NCBI RefSeq assembly: GCF_036199905.1
Contig: NZ_CP108109.1
Coordinates: 5,145,501-5,209,500, forward strand
Reading direction: 5' to 3'
Length of the DNA: 64,000 nucleotides
DNA from: Streptomyces sp. NBC_00223
GTDB taxonomy: Bacteria > Actinomycetota > Actinomycetes > Streptomycetales > Streptomycetaceae
Shown: piece after piece, positions 1 to 8,048 of the stretch
Layout: the number at the start of each line of letters is the position of its first letter
How positions within the stretch are numbered: position 1 is the stretch's first letter
Program-made: the position numbers and the translations under genes
Notes under the pieces: generated by a model
Databases searched by the model: none
What the model was told of the DNA's origin: nothing
The model's input: the letters and a program-made list of their open reading frames with translations, nothing else

Positions 1-255
1 CTGCACGACAAGATCGTGTCCAACATCCAGGAGATCAGGGCGCGCGGCGCCCGGACGATCGTCATCGCGGAGGAGGGGGACGAGTCGGTGGTCCCGTACG
101 CCGATCATCTGATCCGCATTCCGCAGGTCCCGGTGCTGTTGCAACCCCTGGTCGCCACGGTGCCGTTGCAGGTGTTCGCCTGCGAGCTGGCGACCGCGCG
201 GGGCAACGAGGTGGACCGGCCGCGGAATCTGGCGAAGTCGGTGACCGTCGAATGA
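1..255 (+). CDS. glmS: Glutamine-fructose-6-phosphate aminotransferase, C-terminal end (partial)
   Basis: The reading frame is open from base 1, so the gene starts outside the window; 84 codons remain. Residues such as [34 protein letters not shown] and the end NLAKSVTVE are typical of the second SIS (sugar isomerase) domain and of the conserved GlmS C-terminus, which ends in K-S-V-T-V-E. The enzyme makes glucosamine-6-phosphate for peptidoglycan. Its stop overlaps the acpS start by 4 bases, indicating translational coupling. The gene order glmS-acpS is usual in Streptomyces. Confidence 0.95.
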   Translation: MHDKIVSNIQEIRARGARTIVIAEEGDESVVPYADHLIRIPQVPVLLQPLVATVPLQVFACELATARGNEVDRPRNLAKSVTVE

Positions 256-620
256 TCGTGGGCGTCGGTATCGACGTGGCCGCGGTCGACCGGTTCGCGG
301 CCTCGCTGGCCCGCACCCCCGGGATGGCCGAGCGGCTCTTCACCCCGGCGGAGCTTCGGCTCCCCTCGGGTGCGCCGCGCGGTACGGCCTCGCTGGCGGC
401 CCGGTTCGCGGCCAAGGAGGCCCTGGCGAAGGCCCTGGGGGCGCCGGGAGGTCTGCACTGGCTGGACGCGGAGGTCACCACGTCCCCCTCGGGCCAGCCC
501 TTTCTGGCGGTCACCGGCACGGTGGCGGCCCGCGCCGCCGCCCTGGGCGTCCGCACCTGGCACGTCTCCCTGAGCCACGACGCGGGCATCGCCTCAGCCG
601 TGGTCATCGCGGAGGGCTGA
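252..620 (+). CDS. acpS: Holo-[acyl-carrier-protein] synthase AcpS
   Basis: This 122-residue protein transfers the 4'-phosphopantetheine arm of CoA to the serine of acyl carrier proteins, and is needed for fatty acid and polyketide synthesis. It has the two family signatures: [13 protein letters not shown] near the start (Asp8, Mg2+ ligand) and [13 protein letters not shown] (Glu56 in the F-x-x-K-E-A motif), and [14 protein letters not shown] near the end. The length fits the trimeric AcpS family. The ATG sits in an ATGA overlap with the glmS stop. Confidence 0.96.
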   Translation: MIVGVGIDVAAVDRFAASLARTPGMAERLFTPAELRLPSGAPRGTASLAARFAAKEALAKALGAPGGLHWLDAEVTTSPSGQPFLAVTGTVAARAAALGVRTWHVSLSHDAGIASAVVIAEG

Positions 621-663
621 TCCGAGCACCGGCAGACCGCGAACCCCCGCCCCAAGGCCCGTG

Positions 664-818
664 CCCGAGCCGACGCTCGCCGTTGATCCGGTGGGACCGG
701 CAGACCTGGAGCCGTGCCGGACCGGTTCCGGCCTGACGATGCCCTCGTTGCCGCGATTCAGAGCCCGCCACTCATCGGCGCCGCTCCGCGAAGACATTTC
801 TCCGACGAAGATCCTCAC
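664..818 (-). pseudogene. Decayed YoeB-type toxin remnant next to the antitoxin
   Basis: Reading down from a GTG at 818 that overlaps the antitoxin stop by 4 bases gives MRIF..., then NRGNEGIVRPEPVRHG, which resembles the mid-section of YoeB/Txe toxins (RxGNEGIGKPEPLKHG). One base later, in the next frame (711 down to 664), it continues LQVCRSHRINGERRLG, resembling the YoeB segment LxGxWSRRINDEHRL. The N-terminal region with the usual WEDYxxW helix is missing, there is a one-base frameshift after the PEPVRHG segment, and the usual VY...YHY end is absent. I infer a toxin gene inactivated by internal deletion and frameshift. The position is exactly where a yoeB would sit after yefM. Confidence 0.7.
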
Positions 819-1072
819 TCGTCGTCCGCCCGTTCCCGTACGGAGCCGGCGCCGTTCTCCAGTCGGTTGATCGAGGCCAGCAGCCGCTGTGCGTTGGCCG
901 GGCTCCGCAGCAGGTAGGCGGTCTCCCGCAGCGACTCGTAGTCCGCGAGGGGAACGATGACCACCGGCTCGCGCCCCGCCCGGGTGATGATGATCTCCTC
1001 GCGGTCGTCGGTGACCGCGTCGAAGATCTCGGCGTAGCGAGCCAGTGACTCGGAATACGTCATGGTCTTCAT
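815..1072 (-). CDS. Type II antitoxin, Phd/YefM family
   Basis: This 85-residue protein reads MKTMTYSESLARYAEIFDAV, then EEIIITRAGREPVVIVPLADYESLRETAYLLRSPANAQRLL. That is the classic Phd/YefM fold: an N-terminal DNA-binding beta-alpha unit and a C-terminal toxin-neutralising helix containing ETAYLLRSPANA. The protein would normally bind its own promoter and neutralise a YoeB-type RNase. Start: ATG at 1072 with an AAAGGCGG-like ribosome site; a second ATG three codons later is possible. The partner toxin directly downstream is degraded, so this is an apparently orphan antitoxin. Confidence 0.9.
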   Translation of the reverse strand: MKTMTYSESLARYAEIFDAVTDDREEIIITRAGREPVVIVPLADYESLRETAYLLRSPANAQRLLASINRLENGAGSVRERADDE

Positions 1073-1162
1073 GACCCGCCTTTCGCCGATGGGTACCGGA
1101 AGTATGGCAAAAGGGTAGGCAAGCCGGGTCGGGGAAACAGTGCGGGGAGTGGAGGGAGTGGT

Positions 1163-2623
1163 ATGCGGTACGGGTATGGGGTGCGGGGGGTGCGGGAGGC
1201 CGAAGGGGCGGTCATGGCGCGGTCGGCCGAGGGGGCGCTGATGCAGCGGGCGGCCGCCGGGCTGGCCGCGGTGTGCGCCGACGTACTCGGACGGGTGTAC
1301 GGGTCCCGGGTCGTCGTGCTCACCGGCAGCGGCTCCAACGGCGGGGACGCGCTCTTCGCGGGCGCCCGGCTGGCCCGCCGCGGCGCCGGGGTCACCGCCG
1401 TCCTGCTCGCCCCGGACCGTACCCACCCCGAGGGCCTGGCCGCGCTCCTCGCGGCGGGCGGGCGGACCGCCACCCCCGAGGAGGGAGTCGCGGCCGTCGG
1501 CCGCGCCGACCTCGTACTCGACGGCATCACCGGAATCGGCGGAAAGGGCGGGCTGCGGCCCGACGCCGCCACCCTGGCCGAGGCCGCCCGGCACGCGCGC
1601 GCGGCCGTCGTCGCCGTCGACCTGCCCAGCGGCGTGGACGCCGACACCGGCGAGGTACCGGGCGACGCCGTGCACGCCGATGTGACCGTCACCTTCGGCA
1701 CGTACAAGCCCGCGCTGCTCATCGACCCCGCCGCCGAACTGGCCGGCGCGCTCCGGCTCATCGACATCGGGCTCGGCCCCGACCTCGGCGCCCCCGACGT
1801 CGCGGCCCTCCAGCACGCCGACGTCGCCGCGCTGCTGCCGCGCCCGGGCGGCGAGAGCGACAAGTACCGCCGGGGCGTGGTCGGCGTCGCGGCGGGCTCC
1901 GAGCGCTACCCGGGCGCGGCCGTCCTCGCCGTGTCGGGCGCGCTGCGCGGCGGCGCGGGGGCCGTACGGTACGCCGGGCCCGGCGCCGAAGCCGTACTGG
2001 CCCGGCACCCGGAGACGCTGGTCTCGCCGGGTTCGCCGCGGGCGGCGGGCCGGGTGCAGGCGTGGGTGGTCGGCCCGGGACTGGGCGACGGCGCCGACGC
2101 GCACACCGCCGTGCGCGAGGTGCTGGCCTCGGACGTACCCGCGCTGGTCGACGCGGACGGACTGCGCCTGCTGACCCCCGAGGCCGTACGGGGACGGACC
2201 GCGCCGACCGTACTGACCCCGCACGCGGGGGAGGCGGCCGCGCTGCTGGGCTGGGCGCGCGAGGAGGTCGAGGCCAGACGGCTGCACGCCGTACGGGAGT
2301 TGGCGGCGCGGTTCGGCGCGACCGTGCTGCTCAAGGGGTCCACGACGCTGGTCGCCGAACCGGACGGCTCCGACCCCGTGCGGGTCAACCCGACCGGCAC
2401 GGCGTGGCTGGCCACCGCCGGCAGCGGGGACGTGCTGTCCGGCCTCACCGGCTCGCTGCTCGCGGCGGGCCTCGGGCCGGGCGACGCGGCCTCCTGCGGT
2501 GCGTATCTGCACGGCCTGGCGGCCAGGCTCGCGGCGGGACACCCCGGCGGCCCGCTGTCCGCGCTGGACGTGGCGGAGGCGCTGCCACGGGCGTGGCGCG
2601 GCGTGGGAGAGACCGGGAGCTGA
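1163..2623 (+). CDS. nnr: Bifunctional NAD(P)H-hydrate epimerase / ADP-dependent NAD(P)H-hydrate dehydratase
   Basis: This 486-residue two-domain metabolite-repair enzyme restores hydrated, inactive NADH/NADPH. The N-terminal epimerase (YjeF_N) part shows SAEGALMQRAAAGLA and the substrate loop GSGSNGGDALFAGARL; VVAVDLPSGVDADTGEV follows. The C-terminal kinase-like dehydratase (YjeF_C) shows GAGAVRYAGPGA, VVGPGLGDG, VLTPHAGEAAALLG and GTAWLATAGSGDVLSGLTGSLLAAG, the last being the nucleotide/catalytic loop. The ATG at 1163 gives the expected N-terminus for the family. It lies between acpS and alr, as in other Streptomyces. Confidence 0.95.
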   Translation: MRYGYGVRGVREAEGAVMARSAEGALMQRAAAGLAAVCADVLGRVYGSRVVVLTGSGSNGGDALFAGARLARRGAGVTAVLLAPDRTHPEGLAALLAAGGRTATPEEGVAAVGRADLVLDGITGIGGKGGLRPDAATLAEAARHARAAVVAVDLPSGVDADTGEVPGDAVHADVTVTFGTYKPALLIDPAAELAGALRLIDIGLGPDLGAPDVAALQHADVAALLPRPGGESDKYRRGVVGVAAGSERYPGAAVLAVSGALRGGAGAVRYAGPGAEAVLARHPETLVSPGSPRAAGRVQAWVVGPGLGDGADAHTAVREVLASDVPALVDADGLRLLTPEAVRGRTAPTVLTPHAGEAAALLGWAREEVEARRLHAVRELAARFGATVLLKGSTTLVAEPDGSDPVRVNPTGTAWLATAGSGDVLSGLTGSLLAAGLGPGDAASCGAYLHGLAARLAAGHPGGPLSALDVAEALPRAWRGVGETGS

Positions 2624-2758
2624 CCGCGACCGGGGCGGCAAGGGGCCGCCAAGGGGCCGCCAATGGGCTGCCAAGCGGCGCAAAGGCGCGGGAAACGGGC
2701 GCGATCCCGGGGAGCCGCAGCTCACGCCGGGCGCCGTCGGCCTGAGAGACTGGGCGGG

Positions 2759-3901
2759 ATGAACGACAAGGACCTGCGCGCCCACGCGCTGATCGACCTG
2801 GCCGCGCTGCGCGCGAACGTCGCGGCACTGCGCGCGAAAGCGCCCACCGCCGCGTTCATGGCCGTCGTCAAGGCGGACGGCTACGGCCACGGCATGGTCC
2901 CGTGCGCCCGGGCCGCGCTGGAAGGCGGCGCGACCTGGCTGGGCGTGGCCACGCCCGAGGAGGCGCTGACGCTGCGCGCGGCCGGAGTCGGCGGCCGGGT
3001 GCTGTGCTGGCTGTGGAACCCGGGCGGCCCCTGGCGGGCCTGTATCGAGGCCGACATCGATGTGACGGTGAGCGCGCGCTGGGCGCTGGACGAGGCCGTG
3101 GCGGCGGCGCGCGCCGCGGGCCGTACCGCCAAGGTGCAGCTGAAGATCGACGCCGGTCTCGGCCGCAACGGCGCCCAGCCCGAGGAGTGGCCCGATCTGA
3201 CCGCCGCCGCCCGCGCGGCCGAGCGCGAGGGGCTGATCCGGGTGACCGGCGTCTGGGCCCACTTCTCCTGCGCGGACGAGCCGGGCCACCCCTCGATCGA
3301 CCGTGAACTCGCGGTGTTCCGTACCGCGTTGGCGCAGGCCGAGGACGCGGGCCTGACCCCGGAGGTCCGGCACATCGCGAACTCGCCGGGCACCCTCACC
3401 CTGCCCGAGTCCCACTTCGACCTGGTCCGGCCCGGTGTCGCGATGTACGGCATCTCGCCGGTGCCGCAGGTCGGCGGGCCCGAGGACTTCGGGCTGCGCC
3501 CGGTCATGACGTTCGCCGCCCGGCTCGCCTCGGTCAAGCGGGTGCCGGGCAACCACGGCGTCAGCTACGGCCATCTCTACGTCACCCCGGGCGAGACGAC
3601 ACTCGCGCTGGTCCCGGTGGGGTACGCCGACGGTGTGCCCCGGCACGCGTCCGGCGCCGGTCCCGTACTGGTGGCCGGCAAGTGGCGGACGGTGGCGGGA
3701 CGGGTCGCGATGGACCAGTTCGTGGTGGACCTCGGCGGCGACGCCGCGTCCCCCGGCGACGAGGCGATCCTCTTCGGGCCGGGCGACCACGGCGAGCCGA
3801 CGGCCGAGGACTGGGCCCGCGCCTCGGGCACGATCGCCTACGAGATCGTCACCCGGATCGGCCCCCGCGTGCCCCGCGTCTACGTGGGCGGGCAGCCGTG
3901 A
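2759..3901 (+). CDS. alr: Alanine racemase
   Basis: This 380-residue PLP enzyme interconverts L- and D-alanine for peptidoglycan. The PLP-binding lysine is in MAVVKADGYGHG (Lys38), and the second catalytic base is Tyr270 in NHGVSYGHLY, followed by LVPVGYADGVPR. LKIDAGLGRNG and HIANSPGTLTLPESHFDLVRPGVAMYG complete the family signature. The ATG at 2759 was chosen over an earlier in-frame start at 2663 because the upstream translation is basic low-complexity sequence with no family similarity. Confidence 0.96.
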   Translation: MNDKDLRAHALIDLAALRANVAALRAKAPTAAFMAVVKADGYGHGMVPCARAALEGGATWLGVATPEEALTLRAAGVGGRVLCWLWNPGGPWRACIEADIDVTVSARWALDEAVAAARAAGRTAKVQLKIDAGLGRNGAQPEEWPDLTAAARAAEREGLIRVTGVWAHFSCADEPGHPSIDRELAVFRTALAQAEDAGLTPEVRHIANSPGTLTLPESHFDLVRPGVAMYGISPVPQVGGPEDFGLRPVMTFAARLASVKRVPGNHGVSYGHLYVTPGETTLALVPVGYADGVPRHASGAGPVLVAGKWRTVAGRVAMDQFVVDLGGDAASPGDEAILFGPGDHGEPTAEDWARASGTIAYEIVTRIGPRVPRVYVGGQP

Positions 3902-3951
3902 GCCGGCCCCGCGCCGTACGTGTGCCGCGCCCCGGGAACGGCTGACCCCGC

Positions 3952-5148
3952 ATGGCCGAGGGCGTGAAGTGGGAGCGGGCCGGGCTCGTCGGCGCCGCGA
4001 TCGGCGTGGTGGCCGCGGGGGCGGCGGCCGGCGTGGCCATCGAGCGGGCCACCGTCAGCCGGGGCGTACGGCGCAAGGCGCGCCTCGCACTCGACGCGAC
4101 CGGCCCGTACGGCAGTCTGCGCGGCGCCCCGGGCACGGCGCTCGCCGAGGACGGCACCGAGCTGTACTACGAGGTCGAGGAGGCCGACCCCGAGCCGCCG
4201 CCGGAGCCGCGCAAACGCGGCTGGCTGCGGCGCCAGGCGCTGGCCAGGGCCGCCCATCCGCCGGTCACCGTGGTGTTCTCGCACGGGTACTGCCTCAACC
4301 AGGACTCCTGGCACTTCCAGCGCGCCGCCCTGCGCGGCGCCGTGCGCGCGGTCTACTGGGACCAGCGCAGCCACGGCCGCAGCGAGCGCGGCCGCGACCA
4401 GCGGTCCGGCGGCCCCGCGACCATCGACCAGCTGGGCCGCGATCTGCGGGCCGTGCTGGACGCGGCCGTCCCCGAGGGCCCGGTCGTGCTGGTCGGGCAC
4501 TCGATGGGCGGCATGACGGTGATGGCCTTCGCCGACCAGTTCCCCGCGTACGTCGAGGAGCGCGTCGCGGGCGTCGCCCTGATCTCGACCTCCTCGGGCA
4601 AGCTGGCCGCCGTCACCCTGGGCCTGCCGGTGATGGGCGCCCGCGCCTTCCGCGCGGTGGCCCCCGGCCTGCTGCGGATACTCGGCAGCCAGGCCGAACT
4701 GGTCGAGAAGGGCCGCCGGGCCACCGCCGAGCTCTTCACCGGGATCATCAAGCGGTACGCCTTCGGCGCGGACGACATCGACCCGGCGGTCGGCCGGTTC
4801 GCCGAGCGGATGATCGAGTCCACGCCGATCGACGTGGTCGCGGAGTTCTACCCGGCGTTCACCGAGCACGAGAAGGGCGACGCGCTCGCCGTGCTCGACG
4901 GACTGCCCGGGCTCGTACTGGCCGGGGACCGGGATCTGCTGACGCCGAGCGCGCACAGCGAGGAGATCGCCGACCGGCTGCCGGAGGCCCGGCTGGTGGT
5001 CGTGGAGGGCGCCGGGCACCTGGTGCTCTTCGAGCGGCCCGGCCTGGTCGACGCGGCCCTCGCCGGGCTGATCGCGCAGTCGGCCGAGCGCGTGGGGGCG
5101 CCCGTGCCGCAGCGGTTGCGGGACCTGGCGGCGGCGCCCGACGCGTAG
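3952..5148 (+). CDS. Alpha/beta hydrolase, membrane-anchored N-terminus
   Basis: This 398-residue protein has a hydrophobic N-terminal segment (AGLVGAAIGVVAAGAAAGVAI, roughly residues 9-29), likely a signal anchor, followed by an alpha/beta-hydrolase fold. FSHGYCLNQDSWHFQ is the oxyanion-hole region, YWDQRSHGRS follows, and VVLVGHSMGGMTVMAF is the nucleophile elbow with Ser184. LVLAGDRDLLTP should hold the acid and VEGAGHLVLFERP the histidine. The substrate cannot be read from sequence; the family covers esterases and lipases. It lies between alr and tsaE, a conserved place in Streptomyces. Confidence 0.9.
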   Translation: MAEGVKWERAGLVGAAIGVVAAGAAAGVAIERATVSRGVRRKARLALDATGPYGSLRGAPGTALAEDGTELYYEVEEADPEPPPEPRKRGWLRRQALARAAHPPVTVVFSHGYCLNQDSWHFQRAALRGAVRAVYWDQRSHGRSERGRDQRSGGPATIDQLGRDLRAVLDAAVPEGPVVLVGHSMGGMTVMAFADQFPAYVEERVAGVALISTSSGKLAAVTLGLPVMGARAFRAVAPGLLRILGSQAELVEKGRRATAELFTGIIKRYAFGADDIDPAVGRFAERMIESTPIDVVAEFYPAFTEHEKGDALAVLDGLPGLVLAGDRDLLTPSAHSEEIADRLPEARLVVVEGAGHLVLFERPGLVDAALAGLIAQSAERVGAPVPQRLRDLAAAPDA

Positions 5149-5159
5149 CATTCGGCACC

Positions 5160-5837
5160 ATGGGCACACCGCACGACCACCCCCGTACCGCAGGAGCGGG
5201 CACCGCTCAGGACGCCCCCGCACCCCGGGACGCCTCCGTACCCGAGGCCGGCTCCGCGCCTCGGTCCCAGTCCGGACCCGCCGTCCGGATCACCGTCCGC
5301 ACCGCCGACCGGATGCGCGAGCTGGGGCGGCGGCTGGCCCGCCTGCTGGCCCCCGGCGACCTGGTCCTGCTCAGCGGGGAGCTGGGCGCGGGCAAGACCA
5401 CGCTGACCCGCGGGCTGGGCGAGGGCCTGGACGTGCGGGGCGCGGTCACCTCGCCGACCTTTGTGATCGCCCGGGTGCACCCCTCGCTGTCCGGCGGCCC
5501 GGCCCTGGTCCATGTGGACGCCTACCGGCTCGGCGGCGGCCTGGACGAGATGGAGGACCTGGACCTCGATGTGTCGCTGCCGGAGTCGGTGGTGGTCGTG
5601 GAGTGGGGCGAGGGCAAGGTCGAGGAACTGTCGGACGCCCGGCTCCAGGTCGAGATCTCCCGAGCGGTCGGGGGAGCGTACGAGGCCGGAGACGGCTCAG
5701 AGGGCTCAAAGGGCTCAGAGGGAGAGGCCGCAGACGGCGACGACGCCGGGGACGACGTGCGCGAGGTCACGGTCACCGGGATCGGGCCGCGCTGGGCCCG
5801 CGAGGACCTGGCCGTTCTCGGCGTTCGGGGGGCTTGA
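5160..5837 (+). CDS. tsaE: tRNA threonylcarbamoyladenosine biosynthesis ATPase TsaE
   Basis: This 225-residue protein is the ATPase that works with TsaB and TsaD in N6-threonylcarbamoyladenosine formation at position 37 of ANN-decoding tRNAs. The P-loop is SGELGAGKTTLTRGLG (Lys79), followed by VTSPTFVIARVH, LVHVDAYRL and VVVVEWGEG, all canonical. It is longer than usual: about 40 extra residues at the start, and an acidic Gly/Ser/Glu-rich insert (EAGDGSEGSKGSEGEAADGD) near the end. Both additions look like low-complexity linkers. tsaB and tsaD lie close by on the same strand. Confidence 0.94.
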   Translation: MGTPHDHPRTAGAGTAQDAPAPRDASVPEAGSAPRSQSGPAVRITVRTADRMRELGRRLARLLAPGDLVLLSGELGAGKTTLTRGLGEGLDVRGAVTSPTFVIARVHPSLSGGPALVHVDAYRLGGGLDEMEDLDLDVSLPESVVVVEWGEGKVEELSDARLQVEISRAVGGAYEAGDGSEGSKGSEGEAADGDDAGDDVREVTVTGIGPRWAREDLAVLGVRGA

Positions 5838-5943
5838 GCCGACAGCCTGTCGGGAAGATGTTGCGCCGGGGCCCGCCTCCGTGGTCTGCTGGAGACAGGC
5901 ACCTGGTGAGGGTTGCCTAACTTCTCGTCACGAGGAGGCGCGC

Positions 5944-6150
5944 ATGTCGGCCCAGAACCCGCAGGACCAGCACCTCGACGCTTCCGCCGCGCCCGCGGCC
6001 ACCCCTTCGGTCCGTGATCTGCTGGCGTCCTGTGCGGCCGCCCGCACGGTCTCCACACCGCCGCGGGACACCCCCGCCGCGCCCCGGATCGCCGGTCCGC
6101 GTCCCGCCGCCCGGCCGCCCCGGGAGACCCGGGGACGCGACGCGGCCTGA
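5944..6150 (+). CDS. Small hypothetical protein, Ala/Pro/Arg-rich
   Basis: This 68-residue ORF (MSAQNPQDQHLDASAAPAAT then SVRDLLASCAAARTVSTPP) is preceded by a strong ribosome site, GAGGAGG, 6 bases before the ATG, which is the main reason for calling it. The start resembles short, polar Streptomyces proteins of unknown role. The second half is Pro/Arg-rich and probably disordered. It follows tsaE by about 100 bases. No recognisable domain; function unknown. Confidence 0.6.
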   Translation: MSAQNPQDQHLDASAAPAATPSVRDLLASCAAARTVSTPPRDTPAAPRIAGPRPAARPPRETRGRDAA

Positions 6151-6184
6151 GCCGCGGTACCGACCCCTCACTCGAACGGGTGAA

Positions 6185-6703
6185 TTACGGCACGACTTCG
6201 ATGTCGCTGCCGATCGCCGCCCGCTGCCACAGCGCGGCGCCGTCCGCCCGTGTCTGGCGGATCGCCCCGGACCGCCGGTCGGGGACGTGCGGGCCGAGCG
6301 AACCGTTGAGGGCCGCGCTGAAACCGACGTTCGTGCCGTCGGTCGCCGCGAAGAGCACGACGTGCTCGACCGGCTCGCCGTCGCCGCCCCTGCCCTGGGC
6401 GCCGCGCGCGAAGACCGTGTGGCTGCCGGGCGAGGGCGCCAGCCCGCCCGCCGTCACCCGGTAGGTGCGCAGCACCGCGTCGTGGTCGCCGACCAGCCAC
6501 ACCCGCGCCTGGCCGACGCTGTAGACCACCCGCGAGCCGGTGCCGGAGTCCGCGGGCAGCCCCTGCCGGTCGCCGGCCGGCCGGGCGGCGGCGGCGACCG
6601 GCGGGGCCGGGATGCCGGGCGCCTGCGCCGCGAGCACCCCGACGACGGCGAGCGCCGCCGCGACGAGTCCGGTGACCACCGCGCCCGACCTGATCCTCGT
6701 CAC
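6185..6703 (-). CDS. Secreted conserved hypothetical protein (possible non-catalytic L,D-transpeptidase-like fold)
   Basis: This 172-residue protein has a clear signal peptide (SGAVVTGLVAAALAVVGVLAAQAPG). The mature part contains VYSVGQARVWLVGD, YRVTAGGLAPSPGSHTVFARG, HVVLFAATDGTNVGFSAAL, SGAIRQTRADGAALWQ and ends GSDIEVVP. The order (repeated pattern, display of a G-T-N-V-G-F segment, then a G-x-I-R-x-x-x-x-D loop) recalls YkuD-type L,D-transpeptidases, but the catalytic S-H-G-C-I-R motif is replaced by SGAIRQTR, so no cysteine or histidine is present. The fold link is my inference. The GTG start has a GGGAGG ribosome site. It is divergent from tsaB. Confidence 0.8.
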   Translation of the reverse strand: MTRIRSGAVVTGLVAAALAVVGVLAAQAPGIPAPPVAAAARPAGDRQGLPADSGTGSRVVYSVGQARVWLVGDHDAVLRTYRVTAGGLAPSPGSHTVFARGAQGRGGDGEPVEHVVLFAATDGTNVGFSAALNGSLGPHVPDRRSGAIRQTRADGAALWQRAAIGSDIEVVP

Positions 6704-6840
6704 GGTGCCGCCTCCCGTTCAGCGCGTTACGCAAAATGTCAGTATCTGCCACTGTTTATTGGAATTCGTCCGAAGTTGACGTTAGCAGTTGTCCGGCCCA
6801 CCGCCCCGGCGCCGCGAGCGCGCGCCGTACCCTTGGCTAC

Positions 6841-7506
6841 GTGCTGCTGCTTGCCTTCGACACCGCCACGCCCGCCGTCACCGCCGCCCTTCACGACGGG
6901 GAGCGGGTGCTGGCCGAGTCCACGGTGATCGACGCGCGCAGGCACGGCGAACTCCTCGTCCCCGCCGTCGACCGGGTGCTGGTCACCGCGGGCCGTGAGC
7001 TCGCCGAGGTCACCGGCGTCGTGGTCGGCGTCGGCCCCGGCCCGTACACCGGGCTGCGGGTCGGCCTGGTGACCGCCGCGTCCTTCGGCGACGCCCTCGG
7101 CATCCCCGTCCACGGCGTCTGCACGCTGGACGGACTCGCCTGGGCGGCCGGCGAGGCCGGACTCGACGGCCCCTTCGTGGTCGCCACCGACGCCCGCCGC
7201 AAAGAGGTGTACTGGGCGCGGTACGACGGCCCCGGACACCGCGTCACCGAACCCGCCGTGGACCGCCCGGCCGACATCGCCGACGCCGTCGGGGGGCTGC
7301 CCGCCGTCGGCGCGGGCGCCGAGCTGTACCCGGAGGTCTTCACCGACCGTCGTCCCGACCCCGCCCATCTGTCGGCGGGCGCCATGGCCGCCCTCGCCGC
7401 CCACCGCCTGGCGGCCGGCGAGCGCTTCGCCCCCGTCCGCCCGCTCTATCTGCGGCGCCCCGACGCCCAGGTCCCGGCCGGCTACAAGGCGGTACTGCCG
7501 AAGTGA
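6841..7506 (+). CDS. tsaB: tRNA threonylcarbamoyladenosine biosynthesis protein TsaB
   Basis: This 221-residue actin-like (ASKHA) scaffold dimerises with TsaD in the t6A complex. VLLLAFDTATPAVTAALHDG at the start and GVVVGVGPGPYTGLRVGLVTA are the family signatures, with FVVATDARRKEVYWARYD later. The GTG at 6841 gives the typical LLAFDTAT start; the in-frame ATG at 6736 would add 35 residues without family character and lies in the promoter region shared with the divergent gene. The stop overlaps the rimI start. Confidence 0.94.
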   Translation: MLLLAFDTATPAVTAALHDGERVLAESTVIDARRHGELLVPAVDRVLVTAGRELAEVTGVVVGVGPGPYTGLRVGLVTAASFGDALGIPVHGVCTLDGLAWAAGEAGLDGPFVVATDARRKEVYWARYDGPGHRVTEPAVDRPADIADAVGGLPAVGAGAELYPEVFTDRRPDPAHLSAGAMAALAAHRLAAGERFAPVRPLYLRRPDAQVPAGYKAVLPK

Positions 7507-8048
7507 CCAACGCCGTCCCGAGCGAGATCGTCCTGCGGGAGATGCGCTGGTGGGACCTGGACACCGTACTCGCCCTCGAACACGCCCTGTTCCCCGAGGA
7601 CGCCTGGTCGCGCGGTATGTTCTGGTCCGAACTGGCCGACGCCCGCCACCCCGGGGCCACCCGCACCTACCTGGTCGCCGAGACCCCCGACGGCCGGCTC
7701 GCCGGTTACGCCGGGCTCGCCGCCGTCGCCGGGACCGCTGACGTACAGACCATCGCCGCCGCGCGCGAGCACTGGGGCACGGGCCTGGGCGCACGGCTGC
7801 TGACCGCCCTGCTGCGGGCCGCGACCGCCGCCGAGTGCCATGAGGTGCTGCTGGAGGTACGGGTCGACAACGCCCGCGCCCAGCGCCTCTACCAGCGCTT
7901 CGGCTTCGAGCCCATCGGCCTGCGCAGGGGCTACTACCAGCCCGGCAACGTGGACGCGCTCGTGATGCGGCTCACCGACCCGGCCGCCGCCTCCACCACG
8001 ACCGCCGGCGAACTGCCGGGCGTACAGGAAACAGAGATCCATGGCTGA
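7503..8048 (+). CDS. rimI: Ribosomal protein S18 alanine N-acetyltransferase-like GNAT enzyme
   Basis: This 181-residue GNAT acetyltransferase begins [29 protein letters not shown], typical of RimI (W-D/F-P-x-x-x-W-S). The acetyl-CoA loop is [24 protein letters not shown], and [32 protein letters not shown] is motif B with the Y-x-x-x-G-F segment. RimI acetylates the N-terminus of S18 in E. coli; the actinobacterial substrate may be broader. The GTG start overlaps the tsaB stop (4 bases) and the gene overlaps tsaD by 8 bases, giving a coupled tsaB-rimI-tsaD operon. Confidence 0.93.
   Translation: MTNAVPSEIVLREMRWWDLDTVLALEHALFPEDAWSRGMFWSELADARHPGATRTYLVAETPDGRLAGYAGLAAVAGTADVQTIAAAREHWGTGLGARLLTALLRAATAAECHEVLLEVRVDNARAQRLYQRFGFEPIGLRRGYYQPGNVDALVMRLTDPAAASTTTAGELPGVQETEIHG

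Noticed and set aside
815-3790. Minus-strand ORF of 991 codons antisense to nnr and alr
   Set aside because: Only its last 85 codons (YefM antitoxin) are protein-like; the rest is an Arg/Gly/Ala-rich shadow caused by G+C-biased codons of nnr and alr.
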